Assembly (NCBI GenBank): GCA_009746045.1
Contig: RPFO01000448.1
Coordinates: 3,082,049 to 3,146,048 of the forward strand
Reading direction: 5' to 3'
Source of the DNA: Mesostigma viride
Lineage: Eukaryota > Streptophyta > Mesostigmatophyceae > Mesostigmatales > Mesostigmataceae
DNA length: 64,000 nucleotides
Shown here: positions 10,850 to 20,816 of the stretch, one piece after another
How the letters are laid out: the number at the start of each line of letters is the position of its first letter
Numbering within the stretch: the first letter of the stretch is position 1
The notes under the pieces: model-generated
The model's input: only the letters and a program-made list of their open reading frames with translations
What the model was told of the DNA's origin: nothing
Database searches by the model: none
Translations under genes and position numbers: made by a program

Positions 10850-12620
10850 ACATACTCAGTACGGCAAGGCCAGGGGAGACGGCAACCACCCTGGCGGACG
10901 AGCTCAAGGACCAGCTTCTTACCCTCATGGGCGCCTGGTAGGTGAGGTAGAACTGCGTGCAGGTGCCCACCGCCTTCACTGTCCCCACTCACGGGACAAG
11001 GCGGCTCGATCCCCCCCGGGCAGTCCTGCTCACCTTCCCCTCCCCTGAGGATCGACAAGCAGCGGTTCAATTCTCGTCGCAAGAGGTTGCACGACCTCCC
11101 CTGGACGCTGGACGACGACCTGACCCCCGCTCAGCTCAATCTGCTGCTGACCCCGGTAACTATCGGGGTGTCTGCCTCCAGACCGCCGCGCTATAGGTCT
11201 TCATGCGCGCATGATGCTGCACAGGTTCCGCGCCGCGCTGGACCCACACCTGGGTGAGTCTCAGATGGGTTTCCGTCGTGGTCGTAACACTGTCATGGCT
11301 GTGTTTGTCGCGCGCCGGTTGATGGAGGAGGTGCGTCGCCTTTGCCCTGACAGTCTGCCGCTGGTATTCATTTTTGTTGACTACATCAAGGCCTTTGACA
11401 CCGTCCTCAGTCTGGGAGGCTCTTTGGGCCATCCTAGCTCGGGATCGGGTGCCACCAGCGTTCATTTACTGCTGCCATTCGTGGACTGTATGAGGGCTCC
11501 CAGGCAGTAGTGGCGGACTGCGGAAGGCACCACTCCCACCATTCCCCCTTCACCACGGGGCCGGGGTGGCAAGTTTGCGTCCTGTCCCCATACCTGTTCA
11601 TTATTGTCTCGGATCACGTCATGCGCCGGGCACGTGCTCTTAACGGGGGTTCGAGCCAGGCTTGGACATCCTTAACGAGCGCGAGCATGGTGGGGTTGGC
11701 ACTGCATGCTACCGCCTGGCCAACCTGATTTATGCGGACGACACCACCCTCATCGCGCGCCCCGAGCACATTCAGACCTGGCTGGACTGTCAGTGGGCCT
11801 GGAGGCGAGGGCGGTGGGGTTGGAGATTAGTGTCAAAACTGAGGCGATGGTGTTTGGGGCCTCCAGTAGCCCACCGCGGCCGCGCCTGCTCGACGGGACG
11901 GAGGTCCCGTTCCGTGACCGCTTCAAACTGTTGGGGAGCATGCTCCCTGTCAGACACCCACGACGATGTGGCCATCCGCATCGGCCTGGCCTGGGCCAGG
12001 CTCCGTTCGCTCAACACCTACTGGCGCTCGAAGGGCCTGGGCGAGCATCGCAAGCGCATGCTCTTCAAGGTCCTCGTCCTCACGCGGTGCTCACCTATGG
12101 CGCCGAGGCGTGGACACTCACGGACACACTGGCAGCTATTAGCTAGACGGCACGGTTTACAGGATGCTCCGACAGGTCCTGAACCTAGGGTTTTCCAAGC
12201 GTAGGTCATTACGGAGTCTTTGTATCAGGGCCGGTATGCCTCGTATTTCGGACGAGATTAGGCAGCGTTACTAGGATAGCATTTGCAGGACATCTTGCTC
12301 GCACCAGCCAGGTCGACACCGCCCTCAGTTGGTCTGGCCGGCCCCCAGCGGCTTGGCCAACCAGGGCGGCATATCCTGACCTGGCCTGGCCCCAAGGGCA
12401 TTCCCAAAAGGGTAGGGAAACATGCCACGAACTACACCCAGATGTTGCTGGCCGACCTAGTGGTCCCAGCCCAGTTTGAACACCGCATCCACTCCCTGAG
12501 TCTCCCTTCTTCGGACAGCCATGCAGAACAAGACGCGGTGGCAGAAGATTGTCAAGGCTCACACGCCAGCCTCTGTGGGCAAGCCACCTCCCCCCAAGAG
12601 GAGGCAGCGTTTTGCTGAGT
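10850..12620 (+). pseudogene. LINE relic: ORF1 tail fused to reverse transcriptase
   Basis: Bases 10860-11133 are homologous to the end of the ORF1 gene at 16741-17000 (DELK.QLLTLMG, then the RRKRLHDL.WTLDDDLTPAQ region). At about 11133-11150 the sequence jumps into RT: DPGNYRGVCLQTAAL, then GFRRGRNTVMAVFVARRLMEE, FVDYIKAFDTV (motif A), GWQVCVLSPYLFIIVSDHVM, LIYADDTTLI (YADD) and a frameshifted C-terminal part. It ends in KTRWQKIVKAHTP ... RRQRFAE and a stop at 12618. Several frameshifts and the internal deletion between ORF1 and RT show it is dead. Confidence 0.8.
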
Positions 12621-12912
12621 AGTGTAATTAGGATTTTATAGACTAGATAGCTTAGCGTTAGGTTAGTTTGATTACGCGGCTTCCTCCACTCCACCCACCC
12701 ATCATGGAATATGTGCTACACGATCTCCCAACGGAGGCATGTTATAATTTAATTTAAGGTTTGTTCGATTACGCGGCTCCGCCCACCTCCATCCATCCAG
12801 CAAGGAATATGTGCTACTACATGATCTCCCACGCAGTCACGTGTCTATTAATTAATTAATTAATGATCTCCCAACGGAGACATGTTATATAATTTAATTT
12901 AATTTAATTTTA
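12621..12912. repeat. Stacked LINE 3'-end modules
   Basis: Two copies of GATTACGCGGCT...CCACC...AGGAATATGTGCTAC...GATCTCCCAACGGAGGCATG with (TTTAA)n-type tails follow each other (about 12670-12760 and 12768-12912). A piece of the CACGTGAC hairpin with (TTAA)n is inserted at 12836-12865. The same module recurs at 34830-34892 and 61018-61078. Confidence 0.55.
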
Positions 12913-14813
12913 ACCAGCGCAGGCCAGAAATCGGGAGAATCCGGACCATGGTAGCTCGAGCCTGCCGTTATCTTGTCCGCGTTTTCACTGCCATGCACTC
13001 AAAAATCACTAGATTGTCCCATGAGGGTCCCATGGAAATGTATCAAAACTGAAGCCCCCTAATAACTACAGAAATGCAACTGACAACCACTGAATGATGT
13101 TTGGGGACCATAAACATGATGTTTGGGCATGCATGCCACCACTTGTTGGGGGTACTACCCCCAGCCATACACCGGCTATGAGCTAAAAATAGAAAAAAAC
13201 GCTGTCTGGGGCACATCTTGCCCAGAACAGTGGGAGAACCAGTTGCATGAAAAAAGTAATACCCATATAAAAATGTCATGGGACATGGTTTCTACCTCAT
13301 TGGATCAACAAAATCAGCACATCCCTTTGAGTTATTAATTTTTGGGCCAAAAATACGCTTTTTTAGGCGGGGCGTACCCATACACACTCATAACACATCA
13401 ATTAGGCCTAAAAAGTAGTAATCAAATTCTGTCATGACCATAGAAGGCACTGTCAAAGTTTGGTGGCATTCTGAGCTCAGCTGTAGCAGTTATTAATTTT
13501 GGCAGTTGGCCACCTGTGCAGGCGCTAAGGAAGGCATTAGTGAGTATTAACCCACTAGTCCGGGAATGGGTTTTTGGCATTTTTTGACCCCTGAAAATGA
13601 AAAAAATCATAACTCATAGACCACAACTCCAAATACCCCCAACCAAGGTGCTAGGAATATCTACACTTCAAGGGCTTTTAGAATATGCAATAATATCATG
13701 AGTTTATAAAGTGGTTTGCAAGATATTTAATGTCAAAGTTGGCCAAAAGACGTTCATTTTCAGGCAAGGGAAATCCCCTTAGTAGTTTACCCCTGCAGGG
13801 AGGGTTCTAAAAAATTATTCTGGGGTTGGACAATGTCAATAGATAGTGCCACCATGCTTTCCTTGGGTCAGACCGCACGGATAGCCCATCTGACCTATAT
13901 AATGCGCTCACTTACGTGTGTGGGTTACGCGCGCGTAAGCAGCCATCCATGAAATGCCACACAGCTATGCATTGTATACAGCCACATAGGACTGTCAAAA
14001 GTGCTGGGAAACAAAGAAGTGCTAAACCAGCACTAACGGAATGGCATCCTCCAAAGAAACACCACAAACTGAGCAGATTTGGGGCTAATAGCACTCATAC
14101 AGCAGGCATGGAAACCTGCTGCAAGAGGCACTGATGGCACACGTGTAAAATCGATGCATAAACGACAGATTCCCGTGCAAACGACATGCAAACACGTCGC
14201 CGTACCTGGCTTGATCACGACCTTTCCGGGTTCTGCTGGCCGGGACCCTCATATCTCACACTGGCTAATGCTTTCCAGGCATAGGCCGCCATAGCCGCAT
14301 AGTGAATTCATCGGACATGATTACCAGGTTGATGTTCTGTGCAAAGATGACCTATAAACGCATCCGAAACACAGGGACGCTGCTGCGGATTTCCCGTACC
14401 AAAACTGGGTGCTCGGGCTGGCGCAGACTGCCGGGCCATAAGAAGAAAATCGAAATATGGCATGCCATTACTCATCTGGTACTGACGACCAAGAAAGCAG
14501 TAATTTCTTACCTGTATTTTACCAATGCCATCCCATCTGGCCACCCCTGACCTACGAAAATCACGCATCATCATTCTGAGCAACATTCTGAACCATTGCA
14601 AGCCTCGAGACGCAAAATTTCCTTGATAACGGCACGCTAGCAGCCATATCTCGTTACGCGCGCGCGCGAGTGAAAATTTCCCGCCAAAGTCACGTGATAC
14701 TGTCTCAATACACGTTGTATTTACCAGGCTATGGCGAATATTACCCCCAAACCTATGCATCACCTTCGTCCTTAAGTGTTCCCAGACCCACCGGACCACT
14801 GACATCCGTCACA

Positions 14814-14851
14814 GGTGGCGCGGCGCTCCGGGAATTGAGCGCCGCGCCACC
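14814..14851. repeat. Perfect hairpin, 15-bp stem, 8-nt loop
   Basis: GGTGGCGCGGCGCTC (14814-14828) is the exact reverse complement of 14837-14851, with loop CGGGAATT. The stem is almost pure GC inside AT-rich DNA. Confidence 0.9.
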
Positions 14852-14858
14852 GGGGGTC

Positions 14859-14884
14859 AAACAGTTCGATATATCGAACTGTTT
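14859..14884. repeat. Perfect 26-bp palindrome
   Basis: AAACAGTTCGATA followed by its exact reverse complement, with no spacer. It lies 7 bp after the GC hairpin. Function unknown; a cruciform-forming site or protein dimer site is possible. Confidence 0.9.
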
Positions 14885-15515
14885 CCGGACTGGCACACCA
14901 TTCCGGACTGGTGGGAGGCACACTAACACTTCCTATGCCATCCAAAAGGCTCCTGACCATGCCCAATTCGACCACAATGTACAAGGAGGTGGCTGGGCAC
15001 GTCATGTGCCCTTGCCTTACCTCGACACGGGCAACCTGTTGCGTGTGTGCACAACAATGAGGCAGGTAGCTCTACATGCCTAGCCGACACTTCTAAAGCA
15101 TATTCCAGGTTTATGGTGTGGGCATCATCCCAAAACCAAGCTCAAACACACCCTAGAAAGCCATATCCACTAATTGCCCAACAAGGGTAACAACAGACAG
15201 TCCACAGAGAAAGCAGAATTATCATACATGCTGATTGCCAAGGCTTCTCACCATGGTTACCTTGCCTTGCTAGCATATGAATTAGGGCTCTCCCATTTTA
15301 GTGGGAGAAAGGCCAGCCTAGACAAGACAACGATAATCCCTACCTACGTGCAGTTCCACCCATGCAGTATGCCCCTCAGAAAAACCACTGCCACCTTTCT
15401 TTCCAGCGCAATTGGTTGCCAAGAAACAAACTCAAGCTTGTGAGCCTCTAACCACAATGAAGCCTCTGCTAAGAAAGGCCGCGTCAATATTCACACAAAA
15501 CTGAGTGCTGTTAGC

Positions 15516-15527
15516 AATCTCCTTCCA
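15516..15527. repeat. Target-site duplication, left copy
   Basis: AATCTCCTTCCA, identical to 17533-17544 and placed directly before the element's 5' end. Confidence 0.75.
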
Positions 15528-15540
15528 CACGGGAACTTTT

Positions 15541-15612
15541 TTTTTCCTTTGCGTTGGCTGACGCAAATGGCTGACGGCGGTATGGCTGACGGCGGAGTTC
15601 AGATCTTTTGCG
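15541..15612. repeat. 5' leader repeats of the ORF1-only element
   Basis: After a T-rich run come a small inverted repeat TTGCGT-TGGCTG-ACGCAA and two direct copies of TGGCTGACGGCGG. They lie in the 5' leader, where promoter or RNA-structure signals would be expected; the role is unknown. Confidence 0.5.
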
Positions 15613-15731
15613 TCTGAGCCCCAAATTCGGTCAGACCACTTGCATTCGATGCGCCTTTCTAAGACGCACTTGCCAGTATAAACGGTTACGGCTGCCACGC
15701 AGTATAGACAAAGTTACGCACGTGACCAGCT

Positions 15732-17120
15732 ATGACGACTACCAAAGCAAAACGAGGGCTGGAAAAGGAGCTGGCACAGCTTCCCAGCGCCCAGCCCAAC
15801 CCTCTCGCCCTCGCCATTGTTCCGCCGCCAGGCTTACCCGCCAACCAGCCGTCTGGGCCTGCCAACCCACCGCCAGCAGCCCCATCTCCCAGCGCCTCGC
15901 CTGAGCCCAAGAAACCCTGCCACGCTCGCAAATGGCGCCAGTTCCTCCCCGGCGACCGAGGATTCTCCCTCACCGGGTGGCAAGAATTGTCGCCGCAGGA
16001 ATGCATTGAGGTTCTCCAGTTCCTCGAACAGGAGCGGAAGCTCTTCGTGAAGGGGGCTATTGACTACGATGGAGACATGTCCTGGCTCTATGCTATGAAC
16101 GAAGCACAACAACGCCTGGCTATCTTGACCAGCCATTTCCAGCTCCGCCTCATCGACATCACCCGCACGCTCCGCACCCCAGCCCCCGCACAGCCGGCAG
16201 CCCCCTCGGCTTCCTCCCTCCGCAAGGATGACATCCGCGCAGTGCTGGAGGAGCACGTGACCTGGCCGCTGGCCGAGCAGCTGACATCGCTGAACACCAC
16301 GCTCAACACGGTCGAGGCCCGGGTCTCCAACGTGGAAACCAAGGTCGTCCACAAGCTCCAGCCCCAGTTCACGACGCTGCACACCGCGGCACAAGCTTCG
16401 GAAACGCATGCGGCACTTGTCTCTCGCCTTAACCAGGTGGAGGGCAAGTGTGGCGTGCTCCTGAAGAAGCTTGAGGCCATCACCGCCCACACCGAGGCCC
16501 TGGCCACACAGGTCCCCAAGATAGCGGAGCAGACGGCCACCATTGCATCCCAGCCACCCCGGCAGGATGCTGGCGACCTCCCGCCGCTCTCCTACGCGGA
16601 CCTGCTGCGGTCAGCGACCGCCTCCACCACCGACGCCATCGCCACAAAGCTCCAGGAGCTGGAGGACCACCGCCAGGCCCAGCAACGGGAGGTCACCGAT
16701 CGCGCTCGCCGCGAGTGCCGAGTGGTGCTACGTCGCTTCCCCCAGAAGCCAGGTGAGACGTCAACCTCTCTTGCTGACGAGCTCAAGAACCAGCTTCTTA
16801 CCCTCATGGGCCTGGTAGGTGAGGTAGAACTGCGTGGGTGCCACCGCCTTCCCCACTCACGGGACAAGGCGGCTCCCCCACCAGTCCTACTCACCTTCTC
16901 CTCCCCTGAGGATAAGCAGCGGTTCCTCTCTCGTCGCAAGCGGTTGCACGACCTCACCTGGACGCTGGATGACGACCTCACCCCCGCTCAGCAACAGCAG
17001 CGACGCGACCTGTGGCCGGAATACCTCCGCCATAAGCAGGACCCCCAGAAGCCCAAGGTGTACTGGAGGGGCGGGGACCTGATGATCAACCACAAGATGT
17101 GGACGCCCCCAGCGGGCTAG
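15732..17120 (+). CDS. LINE ORF1-like nucleic-acid-binding protein
   Basis: The 462-residue ORF starts MTTTKAKRGLEKE. It has a Pro/Ala-rich segment (about 25-60), an alpha-helical middle, and a long region with heptad-like patterning (about 165-260, for example LNTTLNTVEARVSNVETKV and LVSRLNQVEGKCGVLLKKLEAI) that should form a coiled coil. A C-terminal part (about 320-455) includes RRECRVVLRRFPQKPGE, LLTLMGLVGEVELRGCHRL, PVLLTFSSPEDKQRFLSRRK and the final YWRGGDLMIN. This coiled coil / RRM-like / C-terminal order matches L1-type ORF1 proteins, which bind and chaperone the retroelement RNA. The C-terminal part is homologous to the relic at 10860-11133. The ORF is intact while no RT accompanies it. 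Confidence 0.8.
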   Translation: MTTTKAKRGLEKELAQLPSAQPNPLALAIVPPPGLPANQPSGPANPPPAAPSPSASPEPKKPCHARKWRQFLPGDRGFSLTGWQELSPQECIEVLQFLEQERKLFVKGAIDYDGDMSWLYAMNEAQQRLAILTSHFQLRLIDITRTLRTPAPAQPAAPSASSLRKDDIRAVLEEHVTWPLAEQLTSLNTTLNTVEARVSNVETKVVHKLQPQFTTLHTAAQASETHAALVSRLNQVEGKCGVLLKKLEAITAHTEALATQVPKIAEQTATIASQPPRQDAGDLPPLSYADLLRSATASTTDAIATKLQELEDHRQAQQREVTDRARRECRVVLRRFPQKPGETSTSLADELKNQLLTLMGLVGEVELRGCHRLPHSRDKAAPPPVLLTFSSPEDKQRFLSRRKRLHDLTWTLDDDLTPAQQQQRRDLWPEYLRHKQDPQKPKVYWRGGDLMINHKMWTPPAG

Positions 17121-17482
17121 AATAGCAATAGCCCTAGCTTGTAACCATTGGCGTCACTGCCGCTAAGGCAGCCATGCCTAGAATGTTGCCTAGCTGTGCC
17201 AACACACCTAGTCACGTGCCGCCAACGCACGGTACACAACCAGCCATAGCCTAGTCCTAGTACAGCCATGCTACGCCCTGGCTATGTTCAGATTACTTGC
17301 CCACGCTCCTTGCTATGATATGCTCACATGGGTCTTATTGCACCCACAGTTTGCCGGATCGTTAGCCTGTCCTTTTAGCTAGCCGCGCCCGATTGCAGCT
17401 GTGGCATGCCTTTGGCATGAAGGAGACTGGGGGTCTCTGCCCTTTCTCCTGTAGTGCACACACAGGGATTAAAAGCACTTCG

Positions 17483-17532
17483 GTGCTCCGTGACTCCCCA
17501 ACGGGAGCACGAGTTTAATTAATTAATTAATT
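17483..17532 (+). repeat. LINE 3' terminus: hairpin plus (TTAA)n tail
   Basis: GTGCTCCGT and ACGGGAGCAC pair around GACTCCCCA with one bulged base, then TTTAATTAATTAATT follows. The same hairpin in the opposite orientation with its (TTAA)n is at 35037-35085 and 61222-61274. It marks the 3' end of the ORF1-only element. Confidence 0.65.
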
Positions 17533-17544
17533 AATCTCCTTCCA

Positions 17545-18523
17545 AGAAACCACTCAGCAAATCCCTGACAACTTGACGATATGCCACGGTCACGCTTTGA
17601 CACGTCCCAGCCATGCAACGTACATAAAAACCACTGAAAGGTGCCAGGAATCTGGCGATGCGCAGCACGGAATGGCATTATACCTGGCGCTAACTGCACG
17701 GAAAAAAGCCGAAAACTTGCGTTGATAACCCATAAAGGAAGCGAAACATTCGTAGGGTCACGTTGATCACACGATCGTACCATTGCCGGAATTGTCCTTC
17801 GCCCAGCGGCGCAAGAAAGAACAACCTTCCATGGAATAATAAGACGCGCATCCCGCGAGCCTGGAGAGTGTCTTACCGATCATGACGGAAATCTTGCCGA
17901 AACCCAGCAAATTTTTTAAAGCTTTACCAATAACAATTTAAACGCATCCCTGACGCTAGGTAAAGCCCATAAAACCTGACAATAACCGCCGCCAGCGTGC
18001 ATTCTAATTTATTCCTCTCGACGAAAACATCAGATTGGACCCCCGTGGCGATGGTCATCAATAAAATCATCGACACTGCAAAAAACGCGAACTTCGCTAC
18101 GAAGTAGTATCATTTACTCATCGTCTTTAAGATTCGCTCAGTTTCTCTGCATTCCGCGAGCTATCTTTTTCTACTCTGCCTGAAAGCACGTCGCCATGGC
18201 CAGCTCCGGTGGGGGTGCGCGCACCGTGCACCACTTTTTCATGGTACGGACGGGTGCCGCGAATTTTCTGGCGCCAAAAATATTCGCGCCGGGACCGTCC
18301 CCTTAAAAGCCATATGCCCCTTCTCAGGGATATGCGCTACATGAGCTCCCAACGGATTTATGTTCTTAATTAATTAATTAATTAATTAATTAATTAATTA
18401 AGTAGCTTCCATCATCATTCCGTCATCATTCCGTCATCGCGACTAGGAGAAGTGCACCACCCTTATGCTGGCATCTGCCACCCCTATAGTGACCCTATAG
18501 TGACCGCGGCCTAGGATGGGGTC
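17545..18523. other. Non-coding stretch with one LINE tail
   Basis: No gene is supported. At 18303-18403 there is a 5'-truncated 3'-end module (AAAAGCCATATGCCCCTTCTC ... CTCCCAACGGATTTATG) with a long (TTAA)n tail. After it, CATCATTCCGT is tandemly duplicated (18410-18437). Confidence 0.5.
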
Positions 18524-18526
18524 TCA

Positions 18527-18557
18527 CCCTAAGCCCTAAACCCTAAAACCCTAAACC
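18527..18557. repeat. Interstitial telomere-like repeats (CCCTAAA type)
   Basis: CCCTAAG, CCCTAAA, CCCTAAAA and CCCTAAA follow in tandem. This is the plant/green-algal telomere motif (TTTAGGG on the other strand). Only about four degenerate units are present, so this is an interstitial trace, not a chromosome end. Confidence 0.7.
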
Positions 18558-18669
18558 ACCTGCAAAAACAGAAGTGCCCCCCTGCCACCACTGCTCACCA
18601 GGTTGTGACAAGGCTGGCATCTGTCACCACCCCGGCAGTTGTGATGGTGTGTTGGGGGTGTGACAAGGA

Positions 18670-19045
18670 TGGCGAAAAATTGCACGTACTTACTCTTATA
18701 TAAAGAACGCCCAATTTTTCGCCACCCTGCCACCCCTTGGCGCGGGGTATAGGAGGTGTTTGTCAAGGTGTGAGAGTGATGGCGAAAAATTGCACGTACT
18801 TACTCTTATATAAAGAACGCCCAATTTTTCGCCACCCTGCCACCCCTTGGCGCGGGGTATAGGAGGTGTTTTGTCAAGGTGTGAGAGTGATGGCGAAAAA
18901 TTGCACGTACTTACTCTTAAGAAAAGAACGCCCAATTTTTCGCCACCTTCCCCCACTGGCCGGCGCTGAGGTGGCGTGGGTTGTTGGATGTGGCGAAAAA
19001 TTGCACGTACTTACTCTTAAGAAAAGACCGCCCAATTTTTCGCCA
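18670..19045. repeat. Tandem array of four hairpin units, 100-111 bp
   Basis: Units start at 18670, 18780, 18891 and 18991 with TGGCGAAAAATTGC. Each contains, about 55 bases on, CAATTTTTCGCCA, the exact reverse complement of TGGCGAAAAATTG, so every unit can fold into a 13-bp stem. The loop starts CACGTACTTACTCTTA and is conserved; two units read TATATAAAGAACGCC and two read AGAAAAGAACGCC. Conserved loop plus conserved stem in each unit argues for function at the DNA or RNA level. Confidence 0.85.
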
Positions 19046-19362
19046 TGTCCTCGCAGGGTGAGGGAGCCGGCGAGGGCCGCGCGGCGGGGTGTGCAGAGTG
19101 TTAGGGTTTATTAATCTGGAAACTCAGACGACCTATGCAAGAATCCCACACGACCTGTGTCGATGCATAAGAGGTTTACTCTGGATGTTTAACCCATAGT
19201 TAGAACTGCATTTCGAGACGAATGAAAATTGTTTTCATCATGCATTGACGCGTTGTATACTGCATAAACGAATTCATTAAAATTTATATCACGTTCACAT
19301 TCGTTATCAGCTCAACAAGAGCGAAATGGCAAGCTCGTTGCCGTCGTCAACAAGACGACACT

Positions 19363-19938
19363 CTACTCCTTGTCCTTGGAGTTTCCAGTCTGGCTCTTCA
19401 CAACGTTCGAGCCGGTCTTCCTCTTGTAGACATGGCCGTGGGAGCTTGAAGCTTCCTCGCGGCTCCTCTTCCTGCCATTGGAAGTGGCGGTCTTTGCGTC
19501 CTCGAAACCCTTCTTTACCTCCTCCCATGCCCTGTAGAGCGCAATGGGGGAAATGCCTGGCTGGCGCTTGGACTTGGAGAAGCCATTGAGGAAATCGTCA
19601 ACCATCTTAACGCACCCGTCGGCTTGGTCGAGGCGAATCCACTCGCAGCGGTCCTCGACCTTCCTCGGCTTTGCCGCATTCTTCTCGTAGACCCACTCGA
19701 CGCAAATTTTTGGCGTCTTGCGGTCGACATCGTCATATCCGGCGTCGTGAATCTTGAAGACCTCGCAGGTAGGTCCGGTGCCTCCAACAGCACCTTCGTT
19801 TCCGGAAAGAAGGGAGACCTTGTGCGTCAGGTGTGCGAGCTGGTCGGATATCTTTGTCTGGCCGTCCTCGAGACCATCGAGGATTTTTCCAAGCATTGCC
19901 AACGCCTTCTCGCAAGGCCCTGCGTTTCGGGAAGCCAT
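19363..19938 (-). CDS. Unassigned nuclear-type protein at the left end of the viral element
   Basis: The 191-residue ORF begins MASRNAGPCEKALAM; the start is chosen because ATG 19938 lies in a strong Kozak context (GCCATGGC) and the upstream extension has only GTG. Residues 8-45 are helical with heptad-like spacing (LGKILDGLEDGQTKISDQL). The middle has CVEWVYEKNAAKPRKVEDRCEWIRLDQ, and the C terminus is basic (NGRKRSREE, YKRKTG), resembling nuclear localisation signals. It is separated from the next minus-strand gene by 343 bases and is not repeated in copy C, so it may be viral or host. No function can be assigned. Confidence 0.55.
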   Translation of the reverse strand: MASRNAGPCEKALAMLGKILDGLEDGQTKISDQLAHLTHKVSLLSGNEGAVGGTGPTCEVFKIHDAGYDDVDRKTPKICVEWVYEKNAAKPRKVEDRCEWIRLDQADGCVKMVDDFLNGFSKSKRQPGISPIALYRAWEEVKKGFEDAKTATSNGRKRSREEASSSHGHVYKRKTGSNVVKSQTGNSKDKE

Positions 19939-20281
19939 GGCTACCGGCAGAGAGCTTGGCAACGTGAGATGCGTGACTTGCACGTGATTTTGCCTATTTG
20001 TGCACAATGTGCCAAGGTCCGTTACGTCTGCTGGCACGGCCTGGACAGGACGCGAAGGTGGCTGGACTTGTACAAGTGTCGAACTTGGCTAAATTTCGGA
20101 GCGATGCAAGTCTAAGGTGGCCTCTACCACGTGGCGAGTTCTGGGACGTGAATTTAGGTAAAAAGACTCGTAAGCGTGCGAGTAATCAACTGGGTCACTT
20201 GTCAAGCGCCTGAACGAAGATTCTAGAGTGTCCACGAGAGTGAATTTTCCGAAGCAACCACCCATATATAATTCATAGAAA

Positions 20282-20800
20282 TTACTTGCCATGGCAGGAA
20301 CATTTTTTTCCTTCTAGCCCTCGAATTTTCTCGAAACGCAAAATTACAACGAATTTCGTCACGTCCGTTGGGACTGAGTAGCTAGTAGCCGCAGCCGCTC
20401 TGTCGAGGTGCACGAGGCTTAAAAATAAACGACCACCATTCCGAAACAGATATGGATCCGTCAGATTCATATAGTTATGATCGTTGATGCACGTGTAATT
20501 TGTCGCCACCGCCCCACCAGAGCAGACTTCTGAAAAAAGCACTGCGTGCTCATTCAAGTTGTTTTCTGCCCCTAAAAAATTGGGAGAAATAACTCCTAAA
20601 GTACTCTTCCCAGCCGCACCAGCGACGCCAATTAGATAAGCGGTGTGCCCCCCTCCTCTCCAATCCTCGTTAATTATTGGGGCTCTAGGATCAGGTTTGA
20701 TGGCGAATTCCGCGCGCCTTGAGGCCGCATCAAAACTTAATGCTTTGTCAGAGTCAAGAAGGATTTGATAAAACAACGGATACTCCATTAATATAGACAT
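20282..20800 (-). CDS. Unassigned viral protein, 172 aa, downstream of the LamG protein
   Basis: Begins MSILMEYPLFYQILLDSDKA and ends GLEGKKCSCHGK. The composition is that of a soluble globular protein rich in predicted beta strand (AYLIGVAGAAGKSTLGVISP, RLFLSLVHLDR, KFVVILRFEKIRG); the GAAGKST string looks like a P-loop but has no supporting motifs. It starts 16 bases after the stop of the LamG-like gene, so the two probably share a transcript. It may be a second part of an attachment or decoration structure; that is inference from position. An identical intact copy is at 46473-46991. Confidence 0.6.
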   Translation of the reverse strand: MSILMEYPLFYQILLDSDKALSFDAASRRAEFAIKPDPRAPIINEDWRGGGHTAYLIGVAGAAGKSTLGVISPNFLGAENNLNEHAVLFSEVCSGGAVATNYTCINDHNYMNLTDPYLFRNGGRLFLSLVHLDRAAAATSYSVPTDVTKFVVILRFEKIRGLEGKKCSCHGK

Positions 20801-20816
20801 AGATAATTGTAAACAA

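Larger units (their letters stand above)
12913..15515. other. AT-rich non-coding stretch without a supported gene
   Basis: The ORFs here are short and lack any recognisable domain or consistent composition. The only structures I see are the two perfect inverted repeats at 14814-14884. No retroelement motifs are visible. Confidence 0.5.
15528..17532 (+). mobile_element. ORF1-only non-autonomous LINE-derived retroposon
   Basis: The element is flanked by a 12-bp direct repeat AATCTCCTTCCA at 15516-15527 and 17533-17544, which reads as a target-site duplication. Inside are a 5' leader, a single long ORF with ORF1-like features (15732-17120), a 3' UTR, a hairpin (about 17483-17513) and a (TTAA)n tail. 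No reverse transcriptase is present, so it must have been mobilised in trans, like mammalian HAL1 elements. The clean TSD and intact ORF suggest a young insertion. Confidence 0.75.

Noticed and set aside
18527-18557. Chromosome end
   Set aside because: Only about four degenerate CCCTAAA units, with tens of kilobases of sequence on both sides.
18670-19045. CRISPR array
   Set aside because: Spacers are not unique, units contain long inverted repeats and the setting is eukaryotic.
20282-20800. P-loop NTPase call from GAAGKST in the 172-residue protein
   Set aside because: No Walker B or other motor motif follows and the rest is beta-rich; a chance match is more likely.
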